A DNA stretch of 18,808 nt from Bacteroidota bacterium (lineage in GTDB: Bacteria; Bacteroidota; Bacteroidia; Chitinophagales; Chitinophagaceae). This document shows positions 7,279 through 15,484 of this stretch, one piece after another. The position numbers and the translations under genes are program-made. The DNA is taken from positions 1 to 18,808 of the forward strand of contig JAEYRC010000053.1 in NCBI GenBank assembly GCA_023409675.1, in the 5' to 3' direction. Positions within the stretch are counted from its first letter, which is position 1; every line of letters begins with the position of its first letter. The notes under the pieces are model-generated. The model was given only the letters and a program-made list of their open reading frames with translations, ran no database searches and had not been told where the DNA came from.

Positions 7279-9723
7279 ATGCATCGTTTACTGTTACGTC
7301 GCTTATTACTGCTCTGCCTGTTCACGGGTAGCACCCTTCAACAGCAGGCGCTCGCGCAACTGCCTTCAACAAAAAAAATCAACCTGCGGATTATCCTTTC
7401 CGATTCAACCCAGGTACCGGTTAGCAACGCAGGAGTAGATGTCATTGATACGAATAATTCAGATCATCTTACTTCAGTCTCCGACTCAGCCGGTACATCA
7501 ACCTTTAGCCTGTCCCCTGGCAGGTACAAATTGTCGATCAGTCATATCAGTTATTCCCCTTATGAACAACATTTAATGCTCCCGTCAACAGACACTACAA
7601 TACGCATAGTGCTCAGCGCCAGATCCGGTCAGGAACTGGAAGCGGTGGTATTGTCGGGAAGAAAAAATCCTGTTCGCTATTTACCGGGAAAAACAATTAT
7701 TCAGGTTGATGGCTCCATTAACAATACGGGCACATCCGCATTGGAATTACTGGAACAATCGCCGGGTGTTTCCGTTGATAAGGATGGAAATATCAGTCTG
7801 AAGGGACGGGAGAATGTACTGGTTTTGATGGACGGCAAACAATTGTACTTATCCCCCACCCAGTTAGCGCTACATCTGGCTGGCATGAACAGCAGCGACA
7901 TCAGTCATATTGAACTGATTGATAATCCCGGAGCGAAATACGACGCGGCCGGTAATGCCGGCATTATAAATATCATGCTGAAAAAAAATACCCGGCAGGG
8001 GTTAAATGGGAATGTATCCCTAACGGCAGGTATGGGCCGGTATGGAAAGACCACCAATACCATCAACCTGAATTACAAGAACAGGCGATTAAACCTTTAT
8101 GGAAATTATGGATTGAACGGGAATGAGAATTTTCTGAATATGATCGCTCTTCGGACCTATCTCGACACCGATGATAAAACCATACTCAGCCAGTTAGAGC
8201 AGCCGACTTTTTTACGATCCTCCTCAGCATCCCATACGATTCGCACCGGAATGGATTATACTGTTAATGACAAAACCACCCTCGGCATGGGAGTTTCCGG
8301 AAATTTCTCCACCCGGCAGGGAGTTGGAAGCGGATCAGGCCGCTGGATCAATTCTTCAAACATCATAGACTCATTAATTTCCACCGGCAGTACCAATACC
8401 GGCGAATCCGTCAATGGCATGCTGAACCTTAATATCCGCCACGACAACCGAAAAGGACAGTCCTTGGCAGCGGATATTGATATAATCGGGTACCGGTTTC
8501 AGAATTTACAATTGTTTGAAAATGAGCGGCTGGGGCAGAACAATTATAAAGAAGCCTTTAAAGGTGACCTGCCCTCCAACATCCGGATCTTTTCCCTAAA
8601 AGCTGATCATACCCTTAACCTGCCCAAAAATATACGGGTTGAATCCGGATTGAAATGGTCAGGGATTGAAACTGATAATATTGCAGATTATTTTACCGCA
8701 TGGGGGAATACCTGGCTTCCAGACTACAGCAGAACAAATTCATTTACGTATGCAGAACAGATAAAGTCGGCCTATTCCGGAATTTCGCTTACTGGTCAGC
8801 GATGGAACATGGAAGGCGGACTGCGGTATGAGCACACGGTATATGATGCCCGGCAGGGAGGCAACCTGCTTCAGAAGGACTCATCATTCTCCAGATCCTA
8901 TGGGAATTTTTTTCCCAGCCTGCTAATCGGGTATGAAGCTGATTCCATTCATGAATTCAGCCTGAGCATGGGGAAACGAATTGACCGGCCAGCGTATCAG
9001 AAACTAAATCCATTCGTTTACATTATCAACAAGTATACATATATGTCGGGTAATCCGCTGATGCACCCGCAACTGACCTATAATGTTAAGCTGGAGCACA
9101 TTTATAAGCAAACCCTGAATACCAGTTTATCTTATAGTTATTCGAAAGATTATTTTTCTCAGATTTTCTTTTCAGACAGTGTGGGTACCATTTATTATTC
9201 TGAAGGCAATCTGGGTAAACGGCATACACTGGGCTTAAGCGTGGGAATAAGTCATCAGCTCACCGGTTTCTGGTCGCTGAATGTGCAAACCGATCTTTTA
9301 CATAAGCAGATGAAAGGGTTTATCTGGAAGGAGATGGAAGCCCGTATTACGCAAATGAATATCAATATCAATAATCAGTTCAGGCTGGGGAATGGATTTA
9401 CAGCAGAGCTAAGCGGATATTATATTACCCGTAGCCAGGCCGATATTCAAGAAATTGTAGAGCCTACAGGACAGATAGGTCTGGGTTTATCGCGGCAGGT
9501 TCTTAAGAATAAAGGAAGTTTAAAATTATCCTTCCGGGATATTTTTTATACGCAGGATATGGAAGGGTTTACCGTATTCAACCAGGCAACTGAATACTTC
9601 CGGTTCCAGCGCGATACCCGATTGATAAATATCAACTTCACCTATCGTTTCGGGAAAGATTTCCGTGCCAGTTCCCCCCGAACAGGCGGTGCATCCGAAG
9701 AAATACAACGGGTAACCAATTAG
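7279..9723 (+). CDS. Outer membrane beta-barrel family protein (TonB-receptor-like)
   Basis: This 814-aa outer-membrane protein starts at the ATG at 7279, where a signal peptide begins (MHRLLLRRLLLLCLF, cleavage near ALAQ at residues 24-27). The longer frame from 7216 adds 21 residues ahead of the signal and is less likely. Domains: a carboxypeptidase-regulatory-like domain about 35-112 (ISHISYSPYEQHL), a plug-like domain about 125-235 (TSALELLEQSPGVSVDKDG, VLVLMDGKQLYLS, IELIDNPGAKYDAAGNAGII) and a long barrel of the OMP_b-brl_3 type to the C-terminus (NFTYRFGKDF). Relatives act as TonB-dependent transporters of unknown cargo; there is no SusD neighbour. The gene converges on the maa-type gene with a 25-base gap and no visible terminator. 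Confidence 0.88.
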   Translation: MHRLLLRRLLLLCLFTGSTLQQQALAQLPSTKKINLRIILSDSTQVPVSNAGVDVIDTNNSDHLTSVSDSAGTSTFSLSPGRYKLSISHISYSPYEQHLMLPSTDTTIRIVLSARSGQELEAVVLSGRKNPVRYLPGKTIIQVDGSINNTGTSALELLEQSPGVSVDKDGNISLKGRENVLVLMDGKQLYLSPTQLALHLAGMNSSDISHIELIDNPGAKYDAAGNAGIINIMLKKNTRQGLNGNVSLTAGMGRYGKTTNTINLNYKNRRLNLYGNYGLNGNENFLNMIALRTYLDTDDKTILSQLEQPTFLRSSSASHTIRTGMDYTVNDKTTLGMGVSGNFSTRQGVGSGSGRWINSSNIIDSLISTGSTNTGESVNGMLNLNIRHDNRKGQSLAADIDIIGYRFQNLQLFENERLGQNNYKEAFKGDLPSNIRIFSLKADHTLNLPKNIRVESGLKWSGIETDNIADYFTAWGNTWLPDYSRTNSFTYAEQIKSAYSGISLTGQRWNMEGGLRYEHTVYDARQGGNLLQKDSSFSRSYGNFFPSLLIGYEADSIHEFSLSMGKRIDRPAYQKLNPFVYIINKYTYMSGNPLMHPQLTYNVKLEHIYKQTLNTSLSYSYSKDYFSQIFFSDSVGTIYYSEGNLGKRHTLGLSVGISHQLTGFWSLNVQTDLLHKQMKGFIWKEMEARITQMNININNQFRLGNGFTAELSGYYITRSQADIQEIVEPTGQIGLGLSRQVLKNKGSLKLSFRDIFYTQDMEGFTVFNQATEYFRFQRDTRLININFTYRFGKDFRASSPRTGGASEEIQRVTN

Positions 9724-9748
9724 GCAAACAACCGGAATGAAACATGCC

Positions 9749-10303
9749 TTATATGCTTCGGATAACCCGGCAGGGATTACCGGCGGCAAATACATCATCG
9801 GGAATATCTTTCGTAACCACAGCACCCGCACCAATTACTGACCGGCTTCCGATAGTTACACCCGGACAGATCACCACACTTCCCCCGACCCAAACATCAT
9901 CTCCAATGGTGATAGGTTTTGCATATTCCAGACCACCTGCCCGTTCTATAGGATTCAATGGGTGTGTAGCTGTATAAATCTGAACGTTGGGGCCAAACAT
10001 GGTACGATTGCCAATATACACCGGTGAAACATCAAGGACCACACAATTAAAATTGAAAAAGACTCTTTCCCCAATCTTCATATTATAGCCATAATCGCAA
10101 TAAAAGGGCGGCTGCAGCCATAAATCAGGAGCAGCATCAGGAATTAATTGTTGCAGGATGGCTTTCCGTACTTCGGGTTGATCTTCCCTCCCCGAATTCA
10201 ACTCCAGCAATAGCAACCGACACCGCTGCCTGTCTTCGACCAGTTGCGGGTCAAGGGGGTCATACATTTCCCCGGCAATCATTTTATCTTTTTCTGATGG
10301 CAT
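9749..10303 (-). CDS. maa: Maltose/galactoside O-acetyltransferase (hexapeptide repeat)
   Basis: This 184-aa enzyme is of the left-handed beta-helix MAT/GAT family. The N-terminal MAC domain reads MIAGEMYDPLDPQL (8-21). Next come YGYNMKIGERVFFNFNCVVLD (71-91), with the family's N-x-N-C-x-x-L-D core, then catalytic His114 in Y-T-A-T-H-P. The coils IGDDVWVGGSVVICPGVTIG and IGAGAVVTKDIP lead to the C-terminal acetyl-CoA signature NPCRVIR (176-182). It transfers acetyl from acetyl-CoA to the 6-hydroxyl of sugars in the cytoplasm; the true sugar is not determined. All expected residues are present and the length is standard. A 16-bp AT palindrome lies 3 bases upstream of its ATG. Confidence 0.9.
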   Translation of the reverse strand: MPSEKDKMIAGEMYDPLDPQLVEDRQRCRLLLLELNSGREDQPEVRKAILQQLIPDAAPDLWLQPPFYCDYGYNMKIGERVFFNFNCVVLDVSPVYIGNRTMFGPNVQIYTATHPLNPIERAGGLEYAKPITIGDDVWVGGSVVICPGVTIGSRSVIGAGAVVTKDIPDDVFAAGNPCRVIRSI

Positions 10304-10306
10304 TAT

Positions 10307-10322
10307 AATTATTATAATAATT
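10307..10322. promoter_or_regulatory. 16-bp perfect AT palindrome upstream of the maa-type gene
   Basis: AATTATTATAATAATT is a perfect palindrome ending 3 bases before the minus-strand ATG. It occupies the ribosome-binding region, so binding there could block expression. Low-complexity AT sequence makes chance occurrence plausible. Confidence 0.3.
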
Positions 10323-10514
10323 CACAAAGCCTGTTTGCAGGATGTCACCATAATTTAAGTAAAATAAGCATACCATATCCCATTACACTAAAATGATGCT
10401 GATTATAGCTAAATTGAATAAGAATAGATACTGTCAGCATGATCCCTTAAATGATTTGAAATGACCATAGGCTGTTCATCTATATATTATATCGCCCGTA
10501 AATAAAAAGCCTGA

Positions 10515-10528
10515 ATTAACCGGTTAAT
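10515..10528. promoter_or_regulatory. 14-bp perfect palindrome directly before the DUF4112 start
   Basis: ATTAACCGGTTAAT is a perfect palindrome whose last base is immediately followed by the ATG at 10529. With no loop it cannot form a normal intramolecular RNA hairpin, so a dimeric protein operator is more likely than an RNA element, if it functions at all. No purine-rich ribosome-binding site is visible between it and the start. Confidence 0.35.
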
Positions 10529-10990
10529 ATGAATACCCAACAAAAACCTCCTGCTAAACGTTTTAAAGAACTGGCGTTTTTAGCAAAACTGATGGATTCA
10601 CAATTCAGGATACCGGGCACTTCTATTCGTTTTGGACTGGATGGCATTATTGGTTTAATACCCGGGGCCGGGGATCTGTCGACTTTTGCCATTTCCGCGT
10701 TTATGCTGGGCCATATGGCCAAAAACGGCGCCAGTGGACATGTACTGGCCCGCATGGTATTAAATGTGGTAATTGATACCGCTATTGGCTCAATACCCAT
10801 ACTCGGAGATATTTTTGATATCGCATTCAAAGCTAATCAGCGAAATATGCGCCTCATGGAGAAACATTATGTTGAGGGAAGATATCGCGGAGGTGCATGG
10901 AAAATACTTGTTCCGGTACTATTGGTGCTACTGTTGTTGATTGCAGGCATTTTATACCTGATGTATAAATTTTTTGCATGGGTATTTTAA
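10529..10990 (+). CDS. DUF4112 domain-containing membrane protein
   Basis: This 153-aa protein matches the DUF4112 family. FKELAFLAKLMDSQFRIPGTSIRFGLDGIIGLIPGAGD occupies residues 12-49, followed by a helix and the second, related loop GSIPILGDIFDIAFKANQRN (87-106). The two GL/S-IP-x-x-GD loops (42-49 and 87-94) look like an internal duplication that pairs amphipathic helices. A strong C-terminal transmembrane helix spans about 125-147 (WKILVPVLLVLLLLIAGILY). The function is unknown. It is a single gene on the plus strand converging on the 97-aa membrane protein. A perfect palindrome touches its start codon. Confidence 0.85.
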   Translation: MNTQQKPPAKRFKELAFLAKLMDSQFRIPGTSIRFGLDGIIGLIPGAGDLSTFAISAFMLGHMAKNGASGHVLARMVLNVVIDTAIGSIPILGDIFDIAFKANQRNMRLMEKHYVEGRYRGGAWKILVPVLLVLLLLIAGILYLMYKFFAWVF

Positions 10991-11014
10991 ACGGGATCGA
11001 TATGGTTATTCTAT

Positions 11015-11308
11015 TTAGCTCGATTTCAGCCAGATCATGGCGGCAGTGAGCAGCAAAAGCACAAAAGAATAAAGTATGTACTGCTTTGGCACAGTCTTGT
11101 ATTTAATAAGCATATAGATATTGACGAAAGGAAGGGCGACAAGCATCGACAATATCGGAAGGGCCAGCACTTCAAATATGGCGCCGGTTAGCGCATAAGT
11201 GTAAACGTCTTCAACTACATACAGGGTTATGAAATAAAAAAGAAAAACAACAATACTTGCAATCAGTATAATCTTAGCTGTACCTTGCCCTGTTTTCATC
11301 CGAACCAT
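11015..11308 (-). CDS. Small membrane protein with three helices, unknown
   Basis: This 97-aa protein has hydrophobic segments at about 12-30, 36-66 (a long segment that may be re-entrant or one tilted helix) and 76-93 (YILYSFVLLLLTAAMIW), with a basic loop YKTVPKQ between the last two. I do not recognise the family. Two ATG codons are possible, at 11308 and 11299. A TATTTTTG box 10 bases upstream of the first would put the transcript start almost on it, which favours the second (MKTGQG). It converges on the DUF4112 gene across 24 bases. Confidence 0.6.
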   Translation of the reverse strand: MVRMKTGQGTAKIILIASIVVFLFYFITLYVVEDVYTYALTGAIFEVLALPILSMLVALPFVNIYMLIKYKTVPKQYILYSFVLLLLTAAMIWLKSS

Positions 11309-11318
11309 TTAAGTCGGG

Positions 11319-11326
11319 CAAAAATA
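11319..11326 (-). promoter_or_regulatory. Possible -7 box for the 97-aa membrane protein
   Basis: The minus strand reads TATTTTTG, an exact TAnnTTTG. The nearest upstream TTG is only 15 bases away (11342-11344), shorter than the usual 19-21. The proximity to the ATG implies a leaderless message or use of the inner start. Confidence 0.22.
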
Positions 11327-11454
11327 CTCCAATCGCTGTAACAATTGAGTAGCTGTGTAACAATATCCTATAATCAGGTAATTATAAAAATCAAAGCTGA
11401 ACCAAATACTGAGCAGTGATGGGCATGAATGTCTCTTTGACGTTAGTATTAGCG

Positions 11455-11937
11455 TTAATTATTACCCGATAAACGATTGAGTGTTCTGCGGCCTTTGATT
11501 GTTCCTTTCAGGCAAAATTCGCATGCGCAGGGTTTCACATTATTGCTTTCAGGAAAATAGCGCCAGCCAATAACCTGGGGAAGAAATTTAATCCTGCTGA
11601 TCTCTTTAGGTTCAATCTTCCTGTTTATAATCAACTCATACCCTATTGGATCAGTCAGTTCCATAATCTTTTTGAAAGCATCACCCAATGGCAAAAGCTG
11701 ATGATGTTTATTATAGCGACCAACATATACCATTTCACTGACATCTAACTTGAAATATACACCTATAATCGTTTTAGCTCCGGTACTTTTCAGTTCACGA
11801 AGCCATTGGTGAGATGCGTAAAAGTCAGGCAATACGGGCATCGCATAAATACCCAATCCTTTAATTGAAGGTTTAATTCCATTTTTTCGAATGGACTGAA
11901 GATTTCGCTCATCGGCCAGGTGGACTAATGTAGGCAT
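11455..11937 (-). CDS. Unrecognised protein with ADP-ribosyltransferase-like features and a CxCxxC knuckle
   Basis: This protein has 160 aa from the ATG at 11935-11937; a GTG at 11958 would add seven residues and is less likely. The N-terminus (LVHLADERNLQSIRKNGIKP, residues 4-23) has the strand-His-helix-GI/L layout that opens DarT/DUF4433-type and KptA-type ADP-ribosyltransferase folds. Later, GYELIINRKIEPKEISRI (99-116) resembles the glutamate-bearing strand of DarT, with Glu101 in the catalytic position. The C-terminus carries GWRYFP (124-129) and a C-A-C-E-F-C knuckle (Cys137, Cys139, Cys142) followed by a basic tail. There is no signal peptide or membrane helix. I do not recognise a named family; the ART assignment is inference from pattern only. 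No antitoxin-like partner (such as a macrodomain) is adjacent. Confidence 0.6.
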   Translation of the reverse strand: MPTLVHLADERNLQSIRKNGIKPSIKGLGIYAMPVLPDFYASHQWLRELKSTGAKTIIGVYFKLDVSEMVYVGRYNKHHQLLPLGDAFKKIMELTDPIGYELIINRKIEPKEISRIKFLPQVIGWRYFPESNNVKPCACEFCLKGTIKGRRTLNRLSGNN

Positions 11938-12032
11938 TTTGTCACAGGTATAAATCACAAAATTAAACTACTGCAAAAACGTTAATAGCTCTGCTGTATT
12001 GTGTTTGGCGGGATATTAATCGAAAGGACTAA

Positions 12033-12797
12033 TCAGTTCATCAGACCGTTCAGGGCTGTAAGGATGATGGGCTTATCATCAGTAACAAGAATAGTATGTT
12101 CATGCTGGGCCATAAATCCACCTTTATTTCCTATCATCGTCCACCCGTCATTAGTCGTTACAGCGAGTGTGGAATGCGTAGCTATAAATGTTTCGATGGC
12201 CACTACTGAGTTTCGCCTGAATTTACTTTTATTAAAGCGGTTCCTGTAATTGAGTATTTCCGAGGGAGCCTCATGCAGGCTTCTGCCAACCCCATGACCA
12301 GCAAGATTTCTTATAACAGAATATCCATTTCTTTTTCCGGCTGATTCGATAAAGTGGCCGAGGGTTGCTATTGGAAGACCAGCCTTTATCTGTGCAATAG
12401 ACTGAAGCAATATTGTTTTGGAGGCTTCCACCAGGTGGGTGTGCTGATAAAGGTCATTACCTATAATAAAGGAAGCGCCATTATCGGACCAAAACCCGTC
12501 CAGTTCTGCTGATACATCAATATTAATCAGGTCACCTTCCTTCAATATGGTATGCGTTGATGGAATACCATGACAAAATTCTTTATTAACGCTGATACAG
12601 GTATGCCCGGGGAATCCATAGGCAAGTTTAGGTGCGGATCGAGCTCCGAAACCAGCAAGCATTTGCGCTCCGTAATCATCCAGTTCACTGGTGGATATGC
12701 CAGGCTTTGCAAAGGACTGCATCGCGTTAAGGGTGATAGCTACAGCATCACTAACCTTTTTCATTCCAATAAGTTCCGATTCTTTAGTAATTGACAT
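12033..12797 (-). CDS. map: Methionine aminopeptidase, type I
   Basis: This 254-aa enzyme removes the initiator methionine from nascent proteins in the cytoplasm. The pita-bread fold ligands of the dinuclear metal site are all present: Asp94 (INIDV), Asp105 (FWSDNG), His168 (AGHGVGRSLHE), Glu202 (VVAIETF) and Glu233 (QHEHTI). The substrate-binding His76 lies in E-F-C-H-G-I-P. The ATG at 12795-12797 was used; a TTG one codon earlier extends the frame needlessly. It has no zinc-finger N-terminal extension. It stands apart from ribosomal protein genes, so it is probably a second, stand-alone copy. A good promoter match lies 42-73 bases upstream, inside the end of the PhoD-like gene. Confidence 0.93.
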   Translation of the reverse strand: MSITKESELIGMKKVSDAVAITLNAMQSFAKPGISTSELDDYGAQMLAGFGARSAPKLAYGFPGHTCISVNKEFCHGIPSTHTILKEGDLINIDVSAELDGFWSDNGASFIIGNDLYQHTHLVEASKTILLQSIAQIKAGLPIATLGHFIESAGKRNGYSVIRNLAGHGVGRSLHEAPSEILNYRNRFNKSKFRRNSVVAIETFIATHSTLAVTTNDGWTMIGNKGGFMAQHEHTILVTDDKPIILTALNGLMN

Positions 12798-12838
12798 CAA
12801 TAATCTTTGAAAATATGGACTGAAGGTAGGAAAAACAG

Positions 12839-12870
12839 CAAATCTATACCACCACCTAACGGAACTTCAA
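12839..12870 (-). promoter_or_regulatory. Likely promoter of map
   Basis: On the minus strand, TTG (12870-12868), 21 bases, then TAGATTTG (12846-12839): an exact -7 box with acceptable -33 spacing. It predicts a leader of roughly 35-40 bases before the map ATG. Most of it overlaps the last codons of the upstream PhoD-like gene, so map can be expressed independently of that gene. Confidence 0.5.
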
Positions 12871-13902
12871 CTCATTCAAGCCAATGGTATGCTCAATTCG
12901 CTGATTATTATGGATGTCCCATATTTCCATTTTGATTTTAGGATTTTTAGCGCTCCAATCAATTGAAATCATTCCAAAATGATTCTCCATTACCGGGCCT
13001 TCGATACGGTTATCATTCGGGGTTGCAAACAACCAGGTAGAAGTCAGGCCACTTGAAGTAACATCATAGATGGGGTAACATTCAGGACTTTCCAACTTAG
13101 AAATTTCAGCGTAATGAACATCTCCACTGATGAACAACACTCCTTCTGCTTTAGTTTTTACTATTAAATCAATAAATCTCTTTTGCTCATGTGGAAAATT
13201 TGCCCAGGATTCGTAACCATTATAGGAAATCCCAAATTGGGTTCCTGACCCAATAATCCGAACATCTGCCGGCTTTCTCAATTCTCTTTCCAGCCATGCC
13301 CATTGTTCTTCTCCCAGTAATACAGAATCTTCAATTTGATGAGGATAATAATCGAGGGGGTAAAAATATTTAGACTGGCGGCTTAGCTCACCTCTGTATA
13401 ACCGTAAATCACTTCTAAAGGTTCTGTTATCTAATAAAATAATCTGCAGTCTTTTTCCATTTTGTTCATAATAATAGGCTGTATATATGCCTTCACGCTT
13501 CCTTCGTTCAGAATGTTGCGGTTCATCAAAAAAATTAAGAAATATGTCTTTGGATTTTTCTTTGAAAGGATAATATTTTCCTGAATCGTTCCAACCAAAA
13601 TCATGATCATCCCATGTAGCCAGAATTTTGACAGATTGTTTCAGCCGCTTAAACTCTTCTTTAGCGGCAAGAGAATCATATTTGGACTGCAGAATTTTCA
13701 TATCGTAGGTATCACCATACACATTATCCCCAAGATAAATAAACACATCTGGCTTATGCTGAACAACAAGATCAAGGATAGGCTGCGGTTGCCTTTCACT
13801 GGCACAAGAACCGAAAGCGATTTTTGAAATCAATGGTTCAGGTTGCTGTGCCTGCAGCAGAAAAACCCCACATACGGCACCGATCGTTAAAATAAATTTC
13901 AT
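12856..13902 (-). CDS. PhoD-like metallophosphodiesterase / alkaline phosphatase D family
   Basis: This 348-aa exported phosphoesterase has a signal peptide (MKFILTIGAVCGVFLLQAQ). It shows the PhoD-like metallophosphatase motifs in order: IAFGSCA (28-34, metal-ligand Cys), YLGDNVYGD (56-64), TWDDHDFGWND (96-106) and ISGDVHYAE (258-266). A TQFG strand in between (221-224) is also typical. The enzyme hydrolyses phosphate mono- or diesters outside the cytoplasm; the substrate is undefined. The ATG at 13900-13902 was chosen over a TTG two codons earlier because it starts the signal peptide. The map gene follows 58 bases downstream on the same strand. Confidence 0.9.
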   Translation of the reverse strand: MKFILTIGAVCGVFLLQAQQPEPLISKIAFGSCASERQPQPILDLVVQHKPDVFIYLGDNVYGDTYDMKILQSKYDSLAAKEEFKRLKQSVKILATWDDHDFGWNDSGKYYPFKEKSKDIFLNFFDEPQHSERRKREGIYTAYYYEQNGKRLQIILLDNRTFRSDLRLYRGELSRQSKYFYPLDYYPHQIEDSVLLGEEQWAWLERELRKPADVRIIGSGTQFGISYNGYESWANFPHEQKRFIDLIVKTKAEGVLFISGDVHYAEISKLESPECYPIYDVTSSGLTSTWLFATPNDNRIEGPVMENHFGMISIDWSAKNPKIKMEIWDIHNNQRIEHTIGLNELKFR

Positions 13903-14404
13903 GATCAATGATTCATAATTAGAAATAATAGTATTATATCCAAAAATCCCACTTCAGATTTCTCCTCCCACAGATAAACGTGCCAAATGGTAAGCAGCCG
14001 CGACCTTTGCGTAAGAAAATGCTTCGTGTTATGCTGTTAATTTAATGCATCGGTTAATTCAGATTGTCCAGGGCCATACGCCATTATACTAACACACATC
14101 GCTTAAAATTCGATACTCAGGTGAAAAAAGCCTATAGCGTTGATGTATTAGTTCATATATTTTTATACTGCAAACATTTAGTTCACTTAACTGTAAAGTA
14201 ATATTTTCAAGCGATAATTAAGGATTCATTTCCTATGAATCTCCAATGCTAACCATATGGCGAGTTTTACAAATTGATGAATAACAGGAAATACACGTGG
14301 AAAAGTGCTACAAATGACTCCAGAGCCCTTAGCCCAAAGAAATACCTCCCTTGAGGACTACGCTGATTAAATACTAAAAATGATCTTATTCCGTTAGCAT
14401 TCTT
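13903..14404. other. Gene-free 502-bp gap between divergent genes
   Basis: I see no credible coding frame; the longest candidate is a 25-codon ATG frame at 14277-14354 with no recognisable content. A 7+7 inverted repeat (GATTCAT-TTCCT-ATGAATC, 14223-14241) and two copies of TTAGTTCA about 30 bases apart are present. No exact TAnnTTTG promoter was found for either flanking gene. It is markedly AT-rich and may hold decayed sequence. Confidence 0.5.
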
Positions 14405-15460
14405 GTGAAACATACATTTCTTTTCCTGGTTGCCTTCGCCTGGTCAGTGATCAGCTCAGCGCAAAAAGTTTTTTTCAGCACCAATCCGGGTATGGAAATA
14501 CCAAATGAAAGGCCATTCTATTCTTCATTAAACCTTCATGACAGTCTTGTCCTTTTAAATGCAAATGATTATAATCTATACGCCTATGATCGACATACAG
14601 GCCGTCAAAAGTGGACTTATCCCTTAAAATGGAAATCAGACCTGCCCCCTTATTTCTGTGGAAATTTCATCTGGGCAACAAATGGAAAAAATCAGGTGCT
14701 TAAAATAGAACCCTCCAGCGGAAAAGTTGTAAAAACCCTGGAAGTTTCATCGGTGGAAACCCAGCCCTTTGTTAAAAATGATATTTTATACTTTACCGGA
14801 ATTTATGATGGTGGATGCCTGATCGCCTACGATCTAAAATCAGATTCAATATTGTGGAAACGATTCCTGGCACATGGCTATTCCAGAACACCCTATTACC
14901 TGCAGGATAAAATTATAGCCAATGCTGAAGGTGATCAGTGGATCGAATTAAATTATGATGGTTCATTGAAGGTTTCAGGCTGTGATAATGGATTTGAGGA
15001 AAATGTATTTCCTTCGGAACTACCCTGTGCCCGACAATTTATAGCCCTGGATCATAGCGGGATGGAAATTAAAGGAAAGCTTGCCGCAAAACTTGGACTT
15101 AATAACTTTGCTGAACCGGAAATAAGCTTTACCAGTAAATATACGTTTATAGTTCATGAAGATCAGGTTTATGTATTTGGCAAAAATCAGAAAAGGAAAA
15201 GTACTATTCAATTAAATACTTTATCTGCAGAAATTGAATCAGGCAACGATGAACCCGTTAAAATTTTACATGCAGATGATGAAAACATTTCCCTCTTATA
15301 TAACATGAAATATGTCTTATACAGTCATCGGGATAAAAAACTGCTCAAAGTCATTAATCTATCAGAATGGGAACCGCATCAGGTGCTGTTGGATGATACT
15401 CAATTATGGCTGATCTCTAGAAAAGATGGTCAGTTGTATGGATTATCAATAAATGAATAA
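14405..15460 (+). CDS. Secreted PQQ-like beta-propeller repeat protein
   Basis: This 351-aa protein has a signal peptide (MKHTFLFLVAFAWSVISSAQ) starting at GTG 14405. A TGA lies 24 bases upstream in frame and no ATG occurs near the signal, so GTG is the likely start. Repeated propeller blades with the PQQ/YWTD-like pattern follow: NLYAYDRHTGRQKWTYPL (57-74), QVLKIEPSSGKVVKTLEV (about 97-114), CLIAYDLKSDSILWKRFL (about 138-155) and a late KLLKVINLSEWEP block. Such proteins act as periplasmic or surface scaffolds, and some are inhibitors of secreted toxins; no catalytic residues are evident. It converges on the LRR gene with a 24-base gap. Assignment to a specific family is not possible by eye. 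Confidence 0.75.
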   Translation: MKHTFLFLVAFAWSVISSAQKVFFSTNPGMEIPNERPFYSSLNLHDSLVLLNANDYNLYAYDRHTGRQKWTYPLKWKSDLPPYFCGNFIWATNGKNQVLKIEPSSGKVVKTLEVSSVETQPFVKNDILYFTGIYDGGCLIAYDLKSDSILWKRFLAHGYSRTPYYLQDKIIANAEGDQWIELNYDGSLKVSGCDNGFEENVFPSELPCARQFIALDHSGMEIKGKLAAKLGLNNFAEPEISFTSKYTFIVHEDQVYVFGKNQKRKSTIQLNTLSAEIESGNDEPVKILHADDENISLLYNMKYVLYSHRDKKLLKVINLSEWEPHQVLLDDTQLWLISRKDGQLYGLSINE

Positions 15461-15484
15461 TTAGTGTATAAGAGTATTTTCGTG

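Noticed and set aside
9526..9834. A 102-codon minus-strand frame across the ends of the barrel and maa-type genes
   Set aside because: It overlaps two strongly supported genes and its translation has no features.
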